A DNA stretch of 64,000 nt, from NCBI RefSeq assembly GCF_009660225.1, contig NZ_CP045920.1, forward strand, positions 868,001 to 932,000, in the 5' to 3' direction. The translations under genes and the position numbers were made by a program. Origin of the DNA: Pseudactinotalea sp. HY158. GTDB taxonomy: Bacteria > Actinomycetota > Actinomycetes > Actinomycetales > Beutenbergiaceae. This document shows, piece after piece, positions 41,574 through 50,829 of the stretch (its first letter is position 1; the number at the start of each line of letters is the position of its first letter). Under the pieces are notes generated by a model that was not told the origin of the DNA, did no database searches, and saw nothing but the letters and a program-made list of their open reading frames with translations.

Positions 41574-42844
41574 TCAAGCCGCCTTGTTTTCGGGGGTGAG
41601 GTAGGGCTGGAGTGCTCGGTGTTTGCTGGGGTTGTATGGGACGTGGTCTTGCCAGCAGTGCCAGATGATGGTGAGCCATGCTCGGGCGAGGATTCGGACG
41701 GCGTGGGGGTGGTCGTGGCCTCTGGTTCTGGCTTGTTGGTAGAGGTGCGCGGCCCATGGGTTGGCTTTGATGCTGTCGGCGGCGAAGTCGGTGACGGCGT
41801 CGCGGAGTTGTTTGTCGCAGGACCAACGGAATCCGACGACGCGGATCCTCCCGGATTGGCGGGTCGATGGTGCTGCTCCGGCGAGGCAGATGAGTGCTTC
41901 GGGGGTGGGGAATCGGGAGCGGCAGTCGCCGATCTCGGCGAGCAGTCGGGCGGCGCGGACGCGCCCGGATCGGGGCAGGCTGGTGAAGATGTGCGCGTCG
42001 GGGTGGGTGGTCAGCTGCTGATCGATGTGCTTCTCCAGGGTGCGGGTCTGGGCCTGGAGGGTGCGCAGGACGGCGACGTGGCTGGCGGTGATCGTGGCCA
42101 GGGCTGTGGCGAAGTCACCTTCGGGTCCGCGGGGTGCGGCGAGGATCTTCGTGTGCAGCACGGTGGAGCTGGTGCGTCCGGAGTATCCCTGTTTGCGCAG
42201 CCAGGTGCCGAGTCTGGTGGGGGTGAGCCAGTCCAGCTTGTCTTGGGTGTCGAAGCGTTCCAGGAACGACAGAGCTATGTCGGAGTCGATGTCCTTGAAC
42301 AGTCCGATTGTGGCGGGCAGTGCGTTGCGCAGGTGCGCGCGCAGCTGGTTTCCGGTCGCGATGCGGTGGGCGATGAGGTCCTTGCGTGCACGGCATGCCC
42401 GGCGCAGAGCTATCGTGTCGTCTCGGTCCGGGACGAGCGGGCGCAGTCGTGCCCGGTCGGTGCGGAGCGTGTCGGCGAGGACGAACGCGTCGAACCGGTC
42501 GTCCTTGTTGCCGGAGGAGCCGTATCGGCGTCGGATGTTCTTGACTTGGTTCGGGCTGATCACGACCACGGTGATGCCGGCGTCCAGCAGCGTGTCGATC
42601 ACGGGTCCGTCGGGCGTTCGATCGCGACTTCGGTGGCGTTGTTGCGGGCCAGGAAGGTGAGCAGGGCGCGCAGCCCCTCCGCGGTGTGTTCGATCATGCA
42701 TCGGTCGATTTCACGGCCGCGATGATCTACCACGCTGACCGCGTGGTCGTCACGGGCCCAGTCCAGACCGGCGGTCACGTCGCCGGGAGGTTCCTCGGGC
42801 AGGCACAGGGTTTGTTCATGGTGGGTGTGTTGGCAGACTTCATG
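41574..42844 (-). pseudogene. IS110 family transposase, frameshifted
   Basis: The N-terminal DEDD RuvC-like part reads LCLPEEPPGDVTAGLDWARD then DHAVSVVDHRGREIDR and ATEVAIERP; a one-base deletion in a G run at 42612-42614 shifts the frame, and the rest continues as DGPVIDTLLDAGITVVVISP with NKDDRFDAFVLADTLRTD, holding the remaining acidic residues. The C-terminal transposase_20 domain (LPRSGRVRAARLLAEIGDCRSRFP, LICLAGAAPSTRQSGRI with the catalytic Ser region) is intact to the stop at 41574. No good ATG is visible in the first frame. Inactive as read. Confidence 0.8.
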
Positions 42845-42904
42845 TCAGCCTCCTTGCTGCTCGTACCAGTGGGGAGGCGCCCTCGTCTCACGGTGCTGTG
42901 GGAG

Positions 42905-42996
42905 CCGGGACGTGTCTGCCGGTTCGCTCACTGATCGGCGCTCGCCCCCGTCACCGGGTTTGGCGCTCAGCCCTATCGACGGTCCACACGTCCCGG
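42905..42996 (-). ncRNA. candidate IS110 bridge RNA region
   Basis: In the non-coding end, CCGGGACGTGT (42905-42915) and ACACGTCCCGG (42986-42996) form a perfect 11-bp stem enclosing a 70-base internal region with a GGCGCTC direct repeat. IS110 elements encode a structured bridge RNA here with loops pairing to target and donor. Position and stem fit; the loops were not aligned to the junctions. Confidence 0.35.
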
Positions 42997-43124
42997 GCAG
43001 CCACCAGACCTCGCAGATCTCATGCTGGACATCAACAGTGTCGAGCGAGCTGGGCGATGGCCCGGCAGCACCCGGGGTGCATCAGCGTCCTATCGAAGAA
43101 CGCTGACACAAGGAAGGTAGACCA

Positions 43125-44186
43125 GTGAGCATCTCGAACATCCCCCCGGAGATCCCCGAGCCCGAGGGCGCGGGGGACTCCTACGACGCCGTCGAGAACG
43201 CGATCGAGCTCAAGGAGACCGAGGGCAAGTCCCAGGGCCGGATCGTGCGCGAGCGGTTCTTCCGCCACAAGGGCGCGATGATCTCCCTGGTCGTGCTCCT
43301 GCTCATCGTGCTGCTCGCGTTCACCTCGATCGGCTACGGCCCGCTGCCCGGCTGGTGGACGTGGACGCCGTACCAGACCCCGGAGAGCGTCCTGCCCGGG
43401 GGGCGCCCGACGCTCGTCATGCCGTGGAGCGGCTCGTTCGCCATCGGCGAGCACCCCTTCGGCCAGGACGAACTCGGCCGCGACATCTTCGCCCGGGTGA
43501 TGAAGGGGGTGCAGACCTCGATCTTCATCATGGTGGTCATCGGCCTGGTCGCCACGATCGTGGGCACGATCTTCGGATCCCTGTCCGGATTCTTCCGGGG
43601 CCGGACCGACAACCTGCTCATGCGCCTCACCGATCTCGTGATCACCCTGCCGGTCATCGTGATCGGCGCCATGCTCGGCAAGCTCCTCGGTTCGGCCGCC
43701 CCGTTCTCGCTCGGCCTCGCGCTCGGGCTCATCGCGTGGCCGCCGATCGCACGCCTCGTGCGCGGGGACTTCCTCAGCCTGCGGGAGCGGGAGTTCGTGG
43801 ACGCCGCCCGCGTGGCCGGCGCGAGCAACTCCCGGATCATCTTCAAGCACATGCTGCCGAACGCGATGGGGGTCATCATCGTGGCCGTCACGCTGCTCAT
43901 GAGCTCGGCGATCCTGCTCGAGACCTCGCTCAGCTACCTCGGCTTCGGCATCCGGGAGCCGAATATCTCGCTCGGCACGATGATCTCCGCGTATCAGAGT
44001 TCGTTCGCCACCCGGCCGTGGCTGTTCTGGTGGCCGGGCCTGTTCATCATCGCGATCGCGCTGTGCGTCAACTTCATCGGCGACGGGCTGCGCGACGCGT
44101 TCGACCCGCGCCAGAAGAAGGTTCCCTCGCGGCGTGCCCGTCGCCGGGCCGCGGCGCCGGACGCCGCCGTGAGCGCGGGCGAATGA
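43125..44186 (+). CDS. dppC: peptide ABC transporter permease (DppC-like)
   Basis: A 353-residue DppC-type permease: RERFFRHKGAMISLVVLLLIVLLAF is the first helix, HPFGQDELGRDIFARVMKGVQTSI the diagnostic G-x-D-x-x-G-R-D motif, and DFLSLREREFVDAARVAGASNSRIIFKHMLPN the EAA loop. The first 45 residues are acidic and cytoplasmic. GTG 43125 is preceded by AAGGAAGG. Its partner permease gene dppB is 1.56 kb upstream because of the inserted IS110 element, so its transcription may now depend on read-through or a new promoter. Confidence 0.92.
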   Translation: MSISNIPPEIPEPEGAGDSYDAVENAIELKETEGKSQGRIVRERFFRHKGAMISLVVLLLIVLLAFTSIGYGPLPGWWTWTPYQTPESVLPGGRPTLVMPWSGSFAIGEHPFGQDELGRDIFARVMKGVQTSIFIMVVIGLVATIVGTIFGSLSGFFRGRTDNLLMRLTDLVITLPVIVIGAMLGKLLGSAAPFSLGLALGLIAWPPIARLVRGDFLSLREREFVDAARVAGASNSRIIFKHMLPNAMGVIIVAVTLLMSSAILLETSLSYLGFGIREPNISLGTMISAYQSSFATRPWLFWWPGLFIIAIALCVNFIGDGLRDAFDPRQKKVPSRRARRRAAAPDAAVSAGE

Positions 44187-44209
44187 GCCCGCGGGGGAGG
44201 GCCGCGGCG

Positions 44210-44833
44210 TCAGCCGAGGACGGCCGATCCGGCCGCCACCGCGGCGATGACCGCGAGCACCGCGAGCGGGCGGCGGTTGAGGCTCACCCGCGCCGGGGCC
44301 TCGGGCCGCGCCGGCAGGAAGCCCGCCTCGGTCAGCGAGCGCACGCGCTCACCGATCTCGAGCACCGCCGCCTCGGCGCTCCCACCCCGGATCATGGACG
44401 GCGCCCGCTCGCCCGGGCGGGCGTGGCCGGACTCCGCCCGGCCACCGTCGCGCAGCGGCAGGCGGCGCAGACTTCCGCTGCCGGCCGGCAGGGCCCACGA
44501 GGAGAACTCGCGGTCGTCGTCCGTACGCACCCGCAGGGCCCACCGGGCGTCGGCGGAGGAGAAGGCCGGCCACGGCACCCACACAGTGCGGGCCACGTTG
44601 ACAAGCAGGACGCCGCCGCCCGAGACCTCCACCCGCGGCAGCGCGAACAGCAGCCACACGAGCGCCACGGCGAGGGCGATCCAGGGGCCCGAACGCCACA
44701 GGTCGCCCCAGCCGCCGCGGGTCGCCGCGGCGATCGCGCCCGCGAGGGCCGCGGCGGCGGCGACCCACGGGAACACGCGGGAGAACCCCGTGCGGAAGAC
44801 GGCCGTGTCGAACGCGCCGGGGGACTCGGGCAT
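44210..44833 (-). CDS. PH-domain membrane protein
   Basis: A 207-residue protein with two hydrophobic helices near the start (VFPWVAAAAALAGAIAAAT and IALAVALVWLLFALP), then VEVSGGGVLLVNVARTVWVPWPAFSSADARWALRVRTDDDREFSSWAL, the pattern of the bacterial PH domain of low-molecular-weight antigen 6 (Cfp2)-type proteins, and a last helix at the C-terminus. ATG 44833 has GGGAGGAT upstream. It lies antiparallel inside the peptide importer operon, divergent from the ATPase gene; function unknown. Confidence 0.72.
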   Translation of the reverse strand: MPESPGAFDTAVFRTGFSRVFPWVAAAAALAGAIAAATRGGWGDLWRSGPWIALAVALVWLLFALPRVEVSGGGVLLVNVARTVWVPWPAFSSADARWALRVRTDDDREFSSWALPAGSGSLRRLPLRDGGRAESGHARPGERAPSMIRGGSAEAAVLEIGERVRSLTEAGFLPARPEAPARVSLNRRPLAVLAVIAAVAAGSAVLG

Positions 44834-44877
44834 GGCGTCATCCTCCCATCCAGCAGCTTCGAGAAAGGTGAGCACGC

Positions 44878-46662
44878 GTGAGCACCATCGCCACCACCGA
44901 CACCGGTGAGAGCACCGGCACGCCGCGGGAGCCGATCCTGTCGGTGCGCGGCCTCCATGTCGACTTCCTCGTGGAGAACGAATGGTTCCCCGCGGCGGTC
45001 GACATGACCTACGACGTCGCCCCCGGTGAGGTGCTGGCGATCGTGGGGGAGTCCGGCTCGGGCAAGACCCAGTCGTCCCTCTCCCTGCTCGGCCTGCTGC
45101 CGCCCAACGGCCGATCCGCGGGCAGCGCGAAGCTCGCGGGCCAGGAGCTCGTGGGCATGACGCCGGCCAGGCTGCGCCGGATCCGGGGCAGCGAGATCGC
45201 CGTGATCTTCCAGGAGCCGATGACGGCCCTCAACCCCGTCTACACGATCGGCTTCCAGATCGTGGAGACGATCCGCATCCACAACGACGTGGGGCCGAAG
45301 GAGGCGAAGGAGCGGGCGCTCGAACTGCTCCGGCTCGTGGAGATGCCCGATCCGCAGACCCGCTTCAACTCCTATCCGCATCAGCTCTCGGGCGGGCAGC
45401 GGCAGCGGGCGATGATCGCCCAGTCGCTCTCGTGCGACCCCAAGCTGCTCATCGCCGACGAGCCCACGACCGCCCTCGACGTGACCGTGCAGGCCGAGAT
45501 CCTCAAGCTCATGCGGGACCTGCGCAACCGGATCGACTCGGGCATCGTGCTCATCACCCACGACATGGGCGTCGTGGCCGACATGGCCGACCGGATCATC
45601 GTCATGCGCCACGGGCGGATCATGGAGACCGGGGACGCACGGCAGATCTTCCACGACCCCCAGCACGACTACACCAAGCAGCTGCTCGAGGCGGTGCCCC
45701 ACCTCGGCGGCACCTCCCTCCTGAGCGAGTACGAGCTCGCCCACGGCGGCGAGACCCCGCTGGGGGAGCCGGTGCTCGTGGCCGAGGACGTCGTGATCGA
45801 GTACCCCAAGCGTGGCCGCACGCCCGCGTTCAAGGCGGTCGACGGCGTCTCCCTCACCCTGAACCAGGGCGAGGTCGTGGGCCTCGTGGGGGAGTCGGGA
45901 TCGGGCAAGACCACCGTCGGCCGGGCGATCGTGGGGCTGCTCCCGGTCAAGGCGGGTCGCCTCGAGATCGCCGGCTTCGACATGGTCGGCGCGAGGGCGC
46001 GCGACCTCAAGCCGCTGCGCTCCCAGGTCGGGATCGTCTTCCAGGATCCGGGCTCCTCGCTCAACCCGCGGCTGCCGATCGGGGAGTCGATCGGGGAACC
46101 GCTGCTCCTGCACACCGGCATCAAGGGCGCGGCCCTCGACAAGCGGGTGGAGACCCTGCTCGATCAGGTGCAGCTGCCCTCTTCCCTGCGGAACCGGTAC
46201 CCGCACGAGCTCTCGGGCGGGCAGCGCCAGCGGGTGGGCATCGCCCGGGCGCTCAGCCTCGAGCCGAAGCTCCTCGTCGCCGACGAACCGACCTCGGCCC
46301 TCGACGTCTCGGTGCAGGCGACCGTGCTGCAGCTCTTCCAGGACCTGCAGCGCGAGCACGGCTTCGCGTGCCTGTTCATCAGCCACGATCTCGCGGTGGT
46401 CGAGATGCTCGCCTCGCGGATCGCCGTCATGCATCACGGCCGGCTCGTGGAGATCGGGTCGAGCCGCCAGATCGTCTCCGAGCCGCGCGATCCCTACACG
46501 CAGCGGCTCATCGCCGCCGTGCCCGTGCCGGATCCGGAGAAGCAACGGCAGCGGCGCGCCGTCCGCGACCGCCTGCTCGCCGAGGCGCTCGCAGAGGAGG
46601 AGGGGGCCGGCGCGGGGCATGCCGCCCCGCCGGCGCGGCCCACGAGCGGGCCGTCGATCTGA
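44878..46662 (+). CDS. peptide ABC transporter fused ATP-binding protein (DppD-DppF)
   Basis: A 594-residue protein of two complete ABC ATPases. The first (about 20-285) has GESGSGKTQSSLSLLGLLPP, LSGGQRQRAMIAQSL and LIADEPTTALD; the second (about 300-560) has GESGSGKTTVGRAIVGLLP, LSGGQRQRVGIARAL and LVADEPTSALD. Both have oligopeptide-type C-terminal extensions (HDYTKQLLEAVP, PYTQRLIAAVP). It energises the DppB-DppC channel. GTG 44878 has GAAAGGTGAG upstream. Fusion of the two ATPases is common in actinobacteria. Confidence 0.93.
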   Translation: MSTIATTDTGESTGTPREPILSVRGLHVDFLVENEWFPAAVDMTYDVAPGEVLAIVGESGSGKTQSSLSLLGLLPPNGRSAGSAKLAGQELVGMTPARLRRIRGSEIAVIFQEPMTALNPVYTIGFQIVETIRIHNDVGPKEAKERALELLRLVEMPDPQTRFNSYPHQLSGGQRQRAMIAQSLSCDPKLLIADEPTTALDVTVQAEILKLMRDLRNRIDSGIVLITHDMGVVADMADRIIVMRHGRIMETGDARQIFHDPQHDYTKQLLEAVPHLGGTSLLSEYELAHGGETPLGEPVLVAEDVVIEYPKRGRTPAFKAVDGVSLTLNQGEVVGLVGESGSGKTTVGRAIVGLLPVKAGRLEIAGFDMVGARARDLKPLRSQVGIVFQDPGSSLNPRLPIGESIGEPLLLHTGIKGAALDKRVETLLDQVQLPSSLRNRYPHELSGGQRQRVGIARALSLEPKLLVADEPTSALDVSVQATVLQLFQDLQREHGFACLFISHDLAVVEMLASRIAVMHHGRLVEIGSSRQIVSEPRDPYTQRLIAAVPVPDPEKQRQRRAVRDRLLAEALAEEEGAGAGHAAPPARPTSGPSI

Positions 46663-46880
46663 GCCGAACGTCACACGGCGGATCCTCCCCGCCGGCACCC
46701 GACGGGTTCTGACGGGCGGCGCGCGGCATTATCATGTCCTGTGGCCTGTGCGCAGGCATGTCGTGGCGTCGGACCGATGCCCCAGGCCGGCTTCCCCAGG
46801 AGGGGGCGGCCCCGCCCGGCCGGCCCCGCGCATCGGCCCGGTACCCGAGTGCCCCGCCCCACCCAGTAGAGGAAACCCCT

Positions 46881-48794
46881 ATGGCAGCTGCCACCCACCG
46901 GCGTTCCAACCTGCGCAACGTCGCAATCGTCGCGCACGTCGACCACGGCAAGACCACCCTCGTGGACTCGATGCTGTGGACCTCCGGCGCGTTCGGCGGC
47001 CACGCGCACGTGGACACCCGGGCGATGGACTCCGGCGACCTGGAGCGCGAGAAGGGGATCACGATCCTCGCCAAGAACACGGCCGTGCAGTATCACGGGC
47101 CGGCCGCCGCCGACATCGACGGCGGCGTGATCGTCAACGTGATCGACACCCCGGGGCACGCGGACTTCGGCGGCGAGGTCGAGCGCGGGCTGTCGATGGT
47201 CGACGGCGTCGTGCTGCTCGTCGACGCCTCCGAGGGACCGCTCCCGCAGACCCGGTTCGTGCTCCGCAAGGCGCTCGCGGCGAAACTGCCCGTCATCCTC
47301 GTGGTGAACAAGGTCGACCGGCCCGACGCCCGCATCACCGCGGTCGTCTCCGAGACCACCGACCTGCTGCTCGCCCTCGCCTCGGACGTGGCCGAGGAGG
47401 TGCCCGACCTCGACCTCGACGCCCTGCTCGACCTGCCCGTCGTCTACGCCTCGGCCAAGGCCCGCCGCGCCTCCCTCACCCAGCCGGCCGACGGCGCGAT
47501 GCCGGACGGGGAGGACATGGAGGCGCTCTTCGCCACCATCCTCGAGCGGATCCCCGCCCCCGCGTACACGCCGGGAGCGCCCCTGCAGGCGCAGGTGACG
47601 AACCTCGACGCCTCCCCCTTCCTCGGCCGCCTCGCCCTGCTGCGGGTGTTCAACGGCACCCTGACCAAGGGCCAGTCCGTGGCCCGGATCAGCCTCGACG
47701 GCACGGTGAGCCACGTGCGGATCGCGGAACTGCTGCGCACCCAGGCCCTCGAGCGGGTGCCCGCCGAATCGGCCGAGGCCGGCGACATCGTGGCCGTCGC
47801 GGGCATCGAGGACATCATGATCGGCGAGACCCTCGCCGACCCCGACCATGCCGAGGCGCTGCCCCCGATCGTCGTGGACGAGCCCGCCATCTCGATGACC
47901 ATCGGCATCAACACCTCTCCGCTCGCCGGTCGCGTCAAGGGTGCGAAGGTGACCGCCCGGCAGGTGAAGGACCGCCTCGACCGGGAACTCGTGGGCAACG
48001 TGTCCATCCGGGTGCTGCCCACGGAGCGGCCCGACGCCTGGCAGGTCCAGGGCCGCGGCGAGCTCGCGCTGTCGATCCTGGTGGAGCAGATGCGCCGCGA
48101 GGGCTTCGAGCTGACCGTCGGCAAGCCCCAGGTCGTCACCCGCGTCATCGACGGCAAGGTGCACGAGCCGATGGAGCGGCTCACGGTCGACGTGCCCGAG
48201 GAGTACCTCGGCTCGGTCACCCAGCTGCTCGCGAGCCGCCACGGCCGGATGGACTCGATGACCAACCATGGCACCGGCTGGGTACGGATGGAGTTCGTGG
48301 TGCCCGCGCGCGGCCTCATCGGCTTCCGCACCCGCTTCCTCACCGACACCCGCGGCACCGGGATCGCGGCCGCGATCGCCGACGGCTACCAGCCGTGGGT
48401 GGGCCCGATCGAACTGCGGTCGAACGGTTCGCTCGTGGCGGACCGGGCGGGGCAGGCCACGCCGTTCGCGATGACCAACCTGCAGGACCGCGGCACGTTC
48501 TTCGTCGAGCCGACCTCCGAGGTGTACGGCGGCCAGGTCGTGGGCGAGAACAGCCGCGGCGACGACATGGACGTGAACATCACCAAGGAGAAGAAGCAGA
48601 CGAACATGCGGGCGGCGGCCGCCGACACGTTCGAGAACCTCACCCCCTCGCGCCGGCTCACCCTCGAGGAGTCCCTCGAGTTCACGCGCGAGGACGAATG
48701 CGTCGAGGTGACCCCGGAGGCCGTGCGCATCCGTAAGGTGATCCTCGACCAGCACGAGCGGGGGAAGGTCGCCGCTCGCGCACGCAAGAACTGA
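46881..48794 (+). CDS. typA: translational GTPase TypA/BipA
   Basis: A 637-residue ribosome-binding GTPase with all motifs: [18 protein letters not shown] (G1), [10 protein letters not shown] (G2), [14 protein letters not shown] (G3), [10 protein letters not shown] (G4) and YASAKARRA (G5); the C-terminus has [29 protein letters not shown] and the BipA-specific [15 protein letters not shown] and [24 protein letters not shown]. It assists ribosome assembly and stress responses. ATG 46881 with AGAGGAAA upstream. No defect seen. Confidence 0.97.
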   Translation: MAAATHRRSNLRNVAIVAHVDHGKTTLVDSMLWTSGAFGGHAHVDTRAMDSGDLEREKGITILAKNTAVQYHGPAAADIDGGVIVNVIDTPGHADFGGEVERGLSMVDGVVLLVDASEGPLPQTRFVLRKALAAKLPVILVVNKVDRPDARITAVVSETTDLLLALASDVAEEVPDLDLDALLDLPVVYASAKARRASLTQPADGAMPDGEDMEALFATILERIPAPAYTPGAPLQAQVTNLDASPFLGRLALLRVFNGTLTKGQSVARISLDGTVSHVRIAELLRTQALERVPAESAEAGDIVAVAGIEDIMIGETLADPDHAEALPPIVVDEPAISMTIGINTSPLAGRVKGAKVTARQVKDRLDRELVGNVSIRVLPTERPDAWQVQGRGELALSILVEQMRREGFELTVGKPQVVTRVIDGKVHEPMERLTVDVPEEYLGSVTQLLASRHGRMDSMTNHGTGWVRMEFVVPARGLIGFRTRFLTDTRGTGIAAAIADGYQPWVGPIELRSNGSLVADRAGQATPFAMTNLQDRGTFFVEPTSEVYGGQVVGENSRGDDMDVNITKEKKQTNMRAAAADTFENLTPSRRLTLEESLEFTREDECVEVTPEAVRIRKVILDQHERGKVAARARKN

Positions 48795-48827
48795 CCGCGC
48801 CCCGCGGGGAGCAGCAAGGAGGATCCG

Positions 48828-50222
48828 GTGCAGGCAGCCGGTCACGAGGCGCACGTCCCCTCGCAGGAACGATCCGAGCCGGTCGAGTCGCCCGAGCCGG
48901 CCGTGCTCGCGTTCTTCGCCCACCCGGACGACGAGACCCTCGGCGCGGGGGGCGCGATCGCCCGGCTCGCCCGCACGAACCGCGTGCACCTCGTCACCGC
49001 CACCCGCGGGGAGCTCGGCGAGCGGATGGGCCCGGTCGCCGAGCGGGCCCACGCCGACCCGATCGCGCTCGCCGGGATCCGGGTGGGCGAGCTCGCCGCG
49101 GCCGCGCGCGCCCTGGGGATCGAGAGCCACCGCTTCCTCGACGAGCTCGACGGCGCACCCGACGGGCGGGTCTACACCGATTCCGGCATGGCCTGGGCGG
49201 ACGACCTGCGCCGCCGGGCGGTCCCGGCCCCCGGCGCCGCGCCGACCGCCTTCTCCGCGGGCGATCTGGAGGAGGAGGCACGGATCCTCGCGGGTGAGAT
49301 CGAGCGGCTGCGCCCCCGCCTCGTTCTCACCGAGGAGGTGGGCGGTGGCTACGGCCACCCGGATCACGTCCGCGCCCACGCCGTCGCCGTGCGGGCGGTC
49401 GAGATCGCGGAGCCGCGATGGCGGGTGCCCGTCGTCGCGGCCACCGTGCGAGACCACGCAGCCCTCGTGCGCGCCCAGGAGTGGGTCGCCGGTCACCCGG
49501 CGCGGCCCGCGGCCGATGTCTTCGGCGCCCCGCTGCGCGCCCCCGACCCGGCCGCGCCCCAATCCTCCGGCGCCCAGGAGCGACCCGACCTCGTGATCGA
49601 CACGAGCGCGCAGTCCGATCAGGTCATCGCCGCGATGACGGCGCACCACACCCAGGTGCACGAGGTCACCCGGGTCCCCGGCGGGCTGGACGCCGCCGGG
49701 TGGTACGCGTTGACGAACAACGACCTGCAGCCGATCCTCACCCACGCCGCGTTCGCGGTCGTCGCGGGCCACGGCTCGCGGGAGGAGCTGGCGGACGCGT
49801 TCACGGGGCCGACCCGTGGGCGCCCGCCCGGCCCGGTCCCGGTCGGACCCGCGACCCGCTGGGCCTTCGCCGGACTGGGTGTGGGCGCCGGCGCGCTCGC
49901 GGGAGCGGTCACGACCGTCATGCACCGATCGGTCGCGCCGTGGGGGCTCATCGCGGGCATCGCCGTGCTGTACGCCGGAATGCTGCTCGCCCGCAGCCTG
50001 GGCGATCGGTGGGCCGCCAACGGCTTCGGCGCGGGTGTCCTCGGGATCGTGCTGGCCATGACCGCGTGGCGCCCGGCCGGGGACGTGATCATCGTCCAGG
50101 ACGTGCTCGGCCTCGGCTGGCTCGCCGCGGTGTTCGCCGCCGTGCTCGCGGGGATGCTCGCGCCGAGCTCGTGGTTCGCGCTGGGTTGGCGGCCCCGCGC
50201 GAGCGAGCGGGGGCAACGGTGA
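48828..50222 (+). CDS. mshB: MshB-like PIG-L deacetylase with membrane C-terminus
   Basis: A 464-residue protein. The N-terminal PIG-L deacetylase has FFAHPDDETLGAGG (Zn ligands His, Asp) and GGGYGHPDHVRAHAVAV (third ligand His), the pattern of MshB, which deacetylates GlcNAc-inositol in mycothiol synthesis. From about residue 340 a membrane domain follows with about four hydrophobic helices (WAFAGLGVGAGALAGAVTT, LIAGIAVLYAGMLLARSL, LGWLAAVFAAVLAGML), which classical MshB lacks. GTG 48828 has AAGGAGG upstream. It overlaps the flavin reductase gene by four bases. Confidence 0.83.
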   Translation: MQAAGHEAHVPSQERSEPVESPEPAVLAFFAHPDDETLGAGGAIARLARTNRVHLVTATRGELGERMGPVAERAHADPIALAGIRVGELAAAARALGIESHRFLDELDGAPDGRVYTDSGMAWADDLRRRAVPAPGAAPTAFSAGDLEEEARILAGEIERLRPRLVLTEEVGGGYGHPDHVRAHAVAVRAVEIAEPRWRVPVVAATVRDHAALVRAQEWVAGHPARPAADVFGAPLRAPDPAAPQSSGAQERPDLVIDTSAQSDQVIAAMTAHHTQVHEVTRVPGGLDAAGWYALTNNDLQPILTHAAFAVVAGHGSREELADAFTGPTRGRPPGPVPVGPATRWAFAGLGVGAGALAGAVTTVMHRSVAPWGLIAGIAVLYAGMLLARSLGDRWAANGFGAGVLGIVLAMTAWRPAGDVIIVQDVLGLGWLAAVFAAVLAGMLAPSSWFALGWRPRASERGQR

Positions 50223-50713
50223 CGATGGACGGCGAGGAGTACCGCGCGCTCATGTCCCGCCTCGTCAGCGGCGTGAGCGTCGTGGCCCTGCGGGACGGCC
50301 ACCACGACCTCGCGATGACGGCCACCTCCGTCGTCTCCGTGGCGCTCGAACCGCCCACCGTGCTCTTCGCCGTGCACGCGGACGCACGTCTGGCCGAGCG
50401 GATCGAGACGGGCGCCGAGTGGGCCGTGAGCATCCTGGGCCCGACGGGCGGCTCCGACGCCGAGTGGCTCGCCAGCCCGGGGCGGCCGACGATCGGCCAG
50501 CTCGACCGGGTCCCCCATCGCCGGGGCGAGCTGACCGGCGCGGCCGTCCTCGAGTCCGCCTCCGCCTGGCTCGAGGCGCGGACCGTGTGGACCAAGGAGG
50601 CCGCCAGCCACCTCGTGGTGGTCGGGGAGGTACTCTCCGGCGGCGTGCGCCCCGGCGTCGCCGGCGCGACCGTGCACGCCTTCGGCCGCCTCGAGACCTT
50701 CCCCGCCTCCTGA
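50219..50713 (+). CDS. flavin reductase-like FMN-binding split-barrel protein
   Basis: A 164-residue flavin_reduct domain protein: EYRALMSRLVSGVSVVALRDGHHDLAMTATSVVSVALEPPTVLFAV is the conserved FMN-binding start (TATSxxSVSLxPP), and WAVSILG and HLVVVGEVLSG are the later strands. Such proteins reduce FMN for monooxygenases or are themselves oxidoreductases. GTG 50219 overlaps the mshB-like stop; ATG 50225 is an alternative. Partner oxygenase not in the window. Confidence 0.85.
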   Translation: MTMDGEEYRALMSRLVSGVSVVALRDGHHDLAMTATSVVSVALEPPTVLFAVHADARLAERIETGAEWAVSILGPTGGSDAEWLASPGRPTIGQLDRVPHRRGELTGAAVLESASAWLEARTVWTKEAASHLVVVGEVLSGGVRPGVAGATVHAFGRLETFPAS

Positions 50714-50829
50714 GCCGTCCGCCTGATGCGGGCGCAAAGTGTGTCCGAATCGTTCCCATACGATCGACTCGGCGGGTCGCGCGCCCCGTAGAATGCCGGA
50801 CGGAGTAGTGGACCCAGGGAGGGTATTGC

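Larger units (their letters stand above)
41566..43093 (-). mobile_element. decayed IS110-family insertion sequence
   Basis: An IS110-type element between dppB and dppC. Its transposase lies on the minus strand and fills the left part; a non-coding end of roughly 250 bases upstream of the transposase is as expected for the IS110 group, whose long end encodes a bridge RNA. No terminal inverted repeats are seen, as is usual for this family. Boundaries are tentative: CCTAT occurs at 41568-41572 and 43089-43093, and AGCCCTAT at 41565-41572 and 42969-42976; either pair could mark the ends. Lower GC and different codon use fit foreign origin. Confidence 0.7.

Noticed and set aside
46671-50216. Long minus-strand open frame opposite typA and mshB
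   Set aside because: Shadow of two well-identified genes; composition is that of reversed GC-rich codons.
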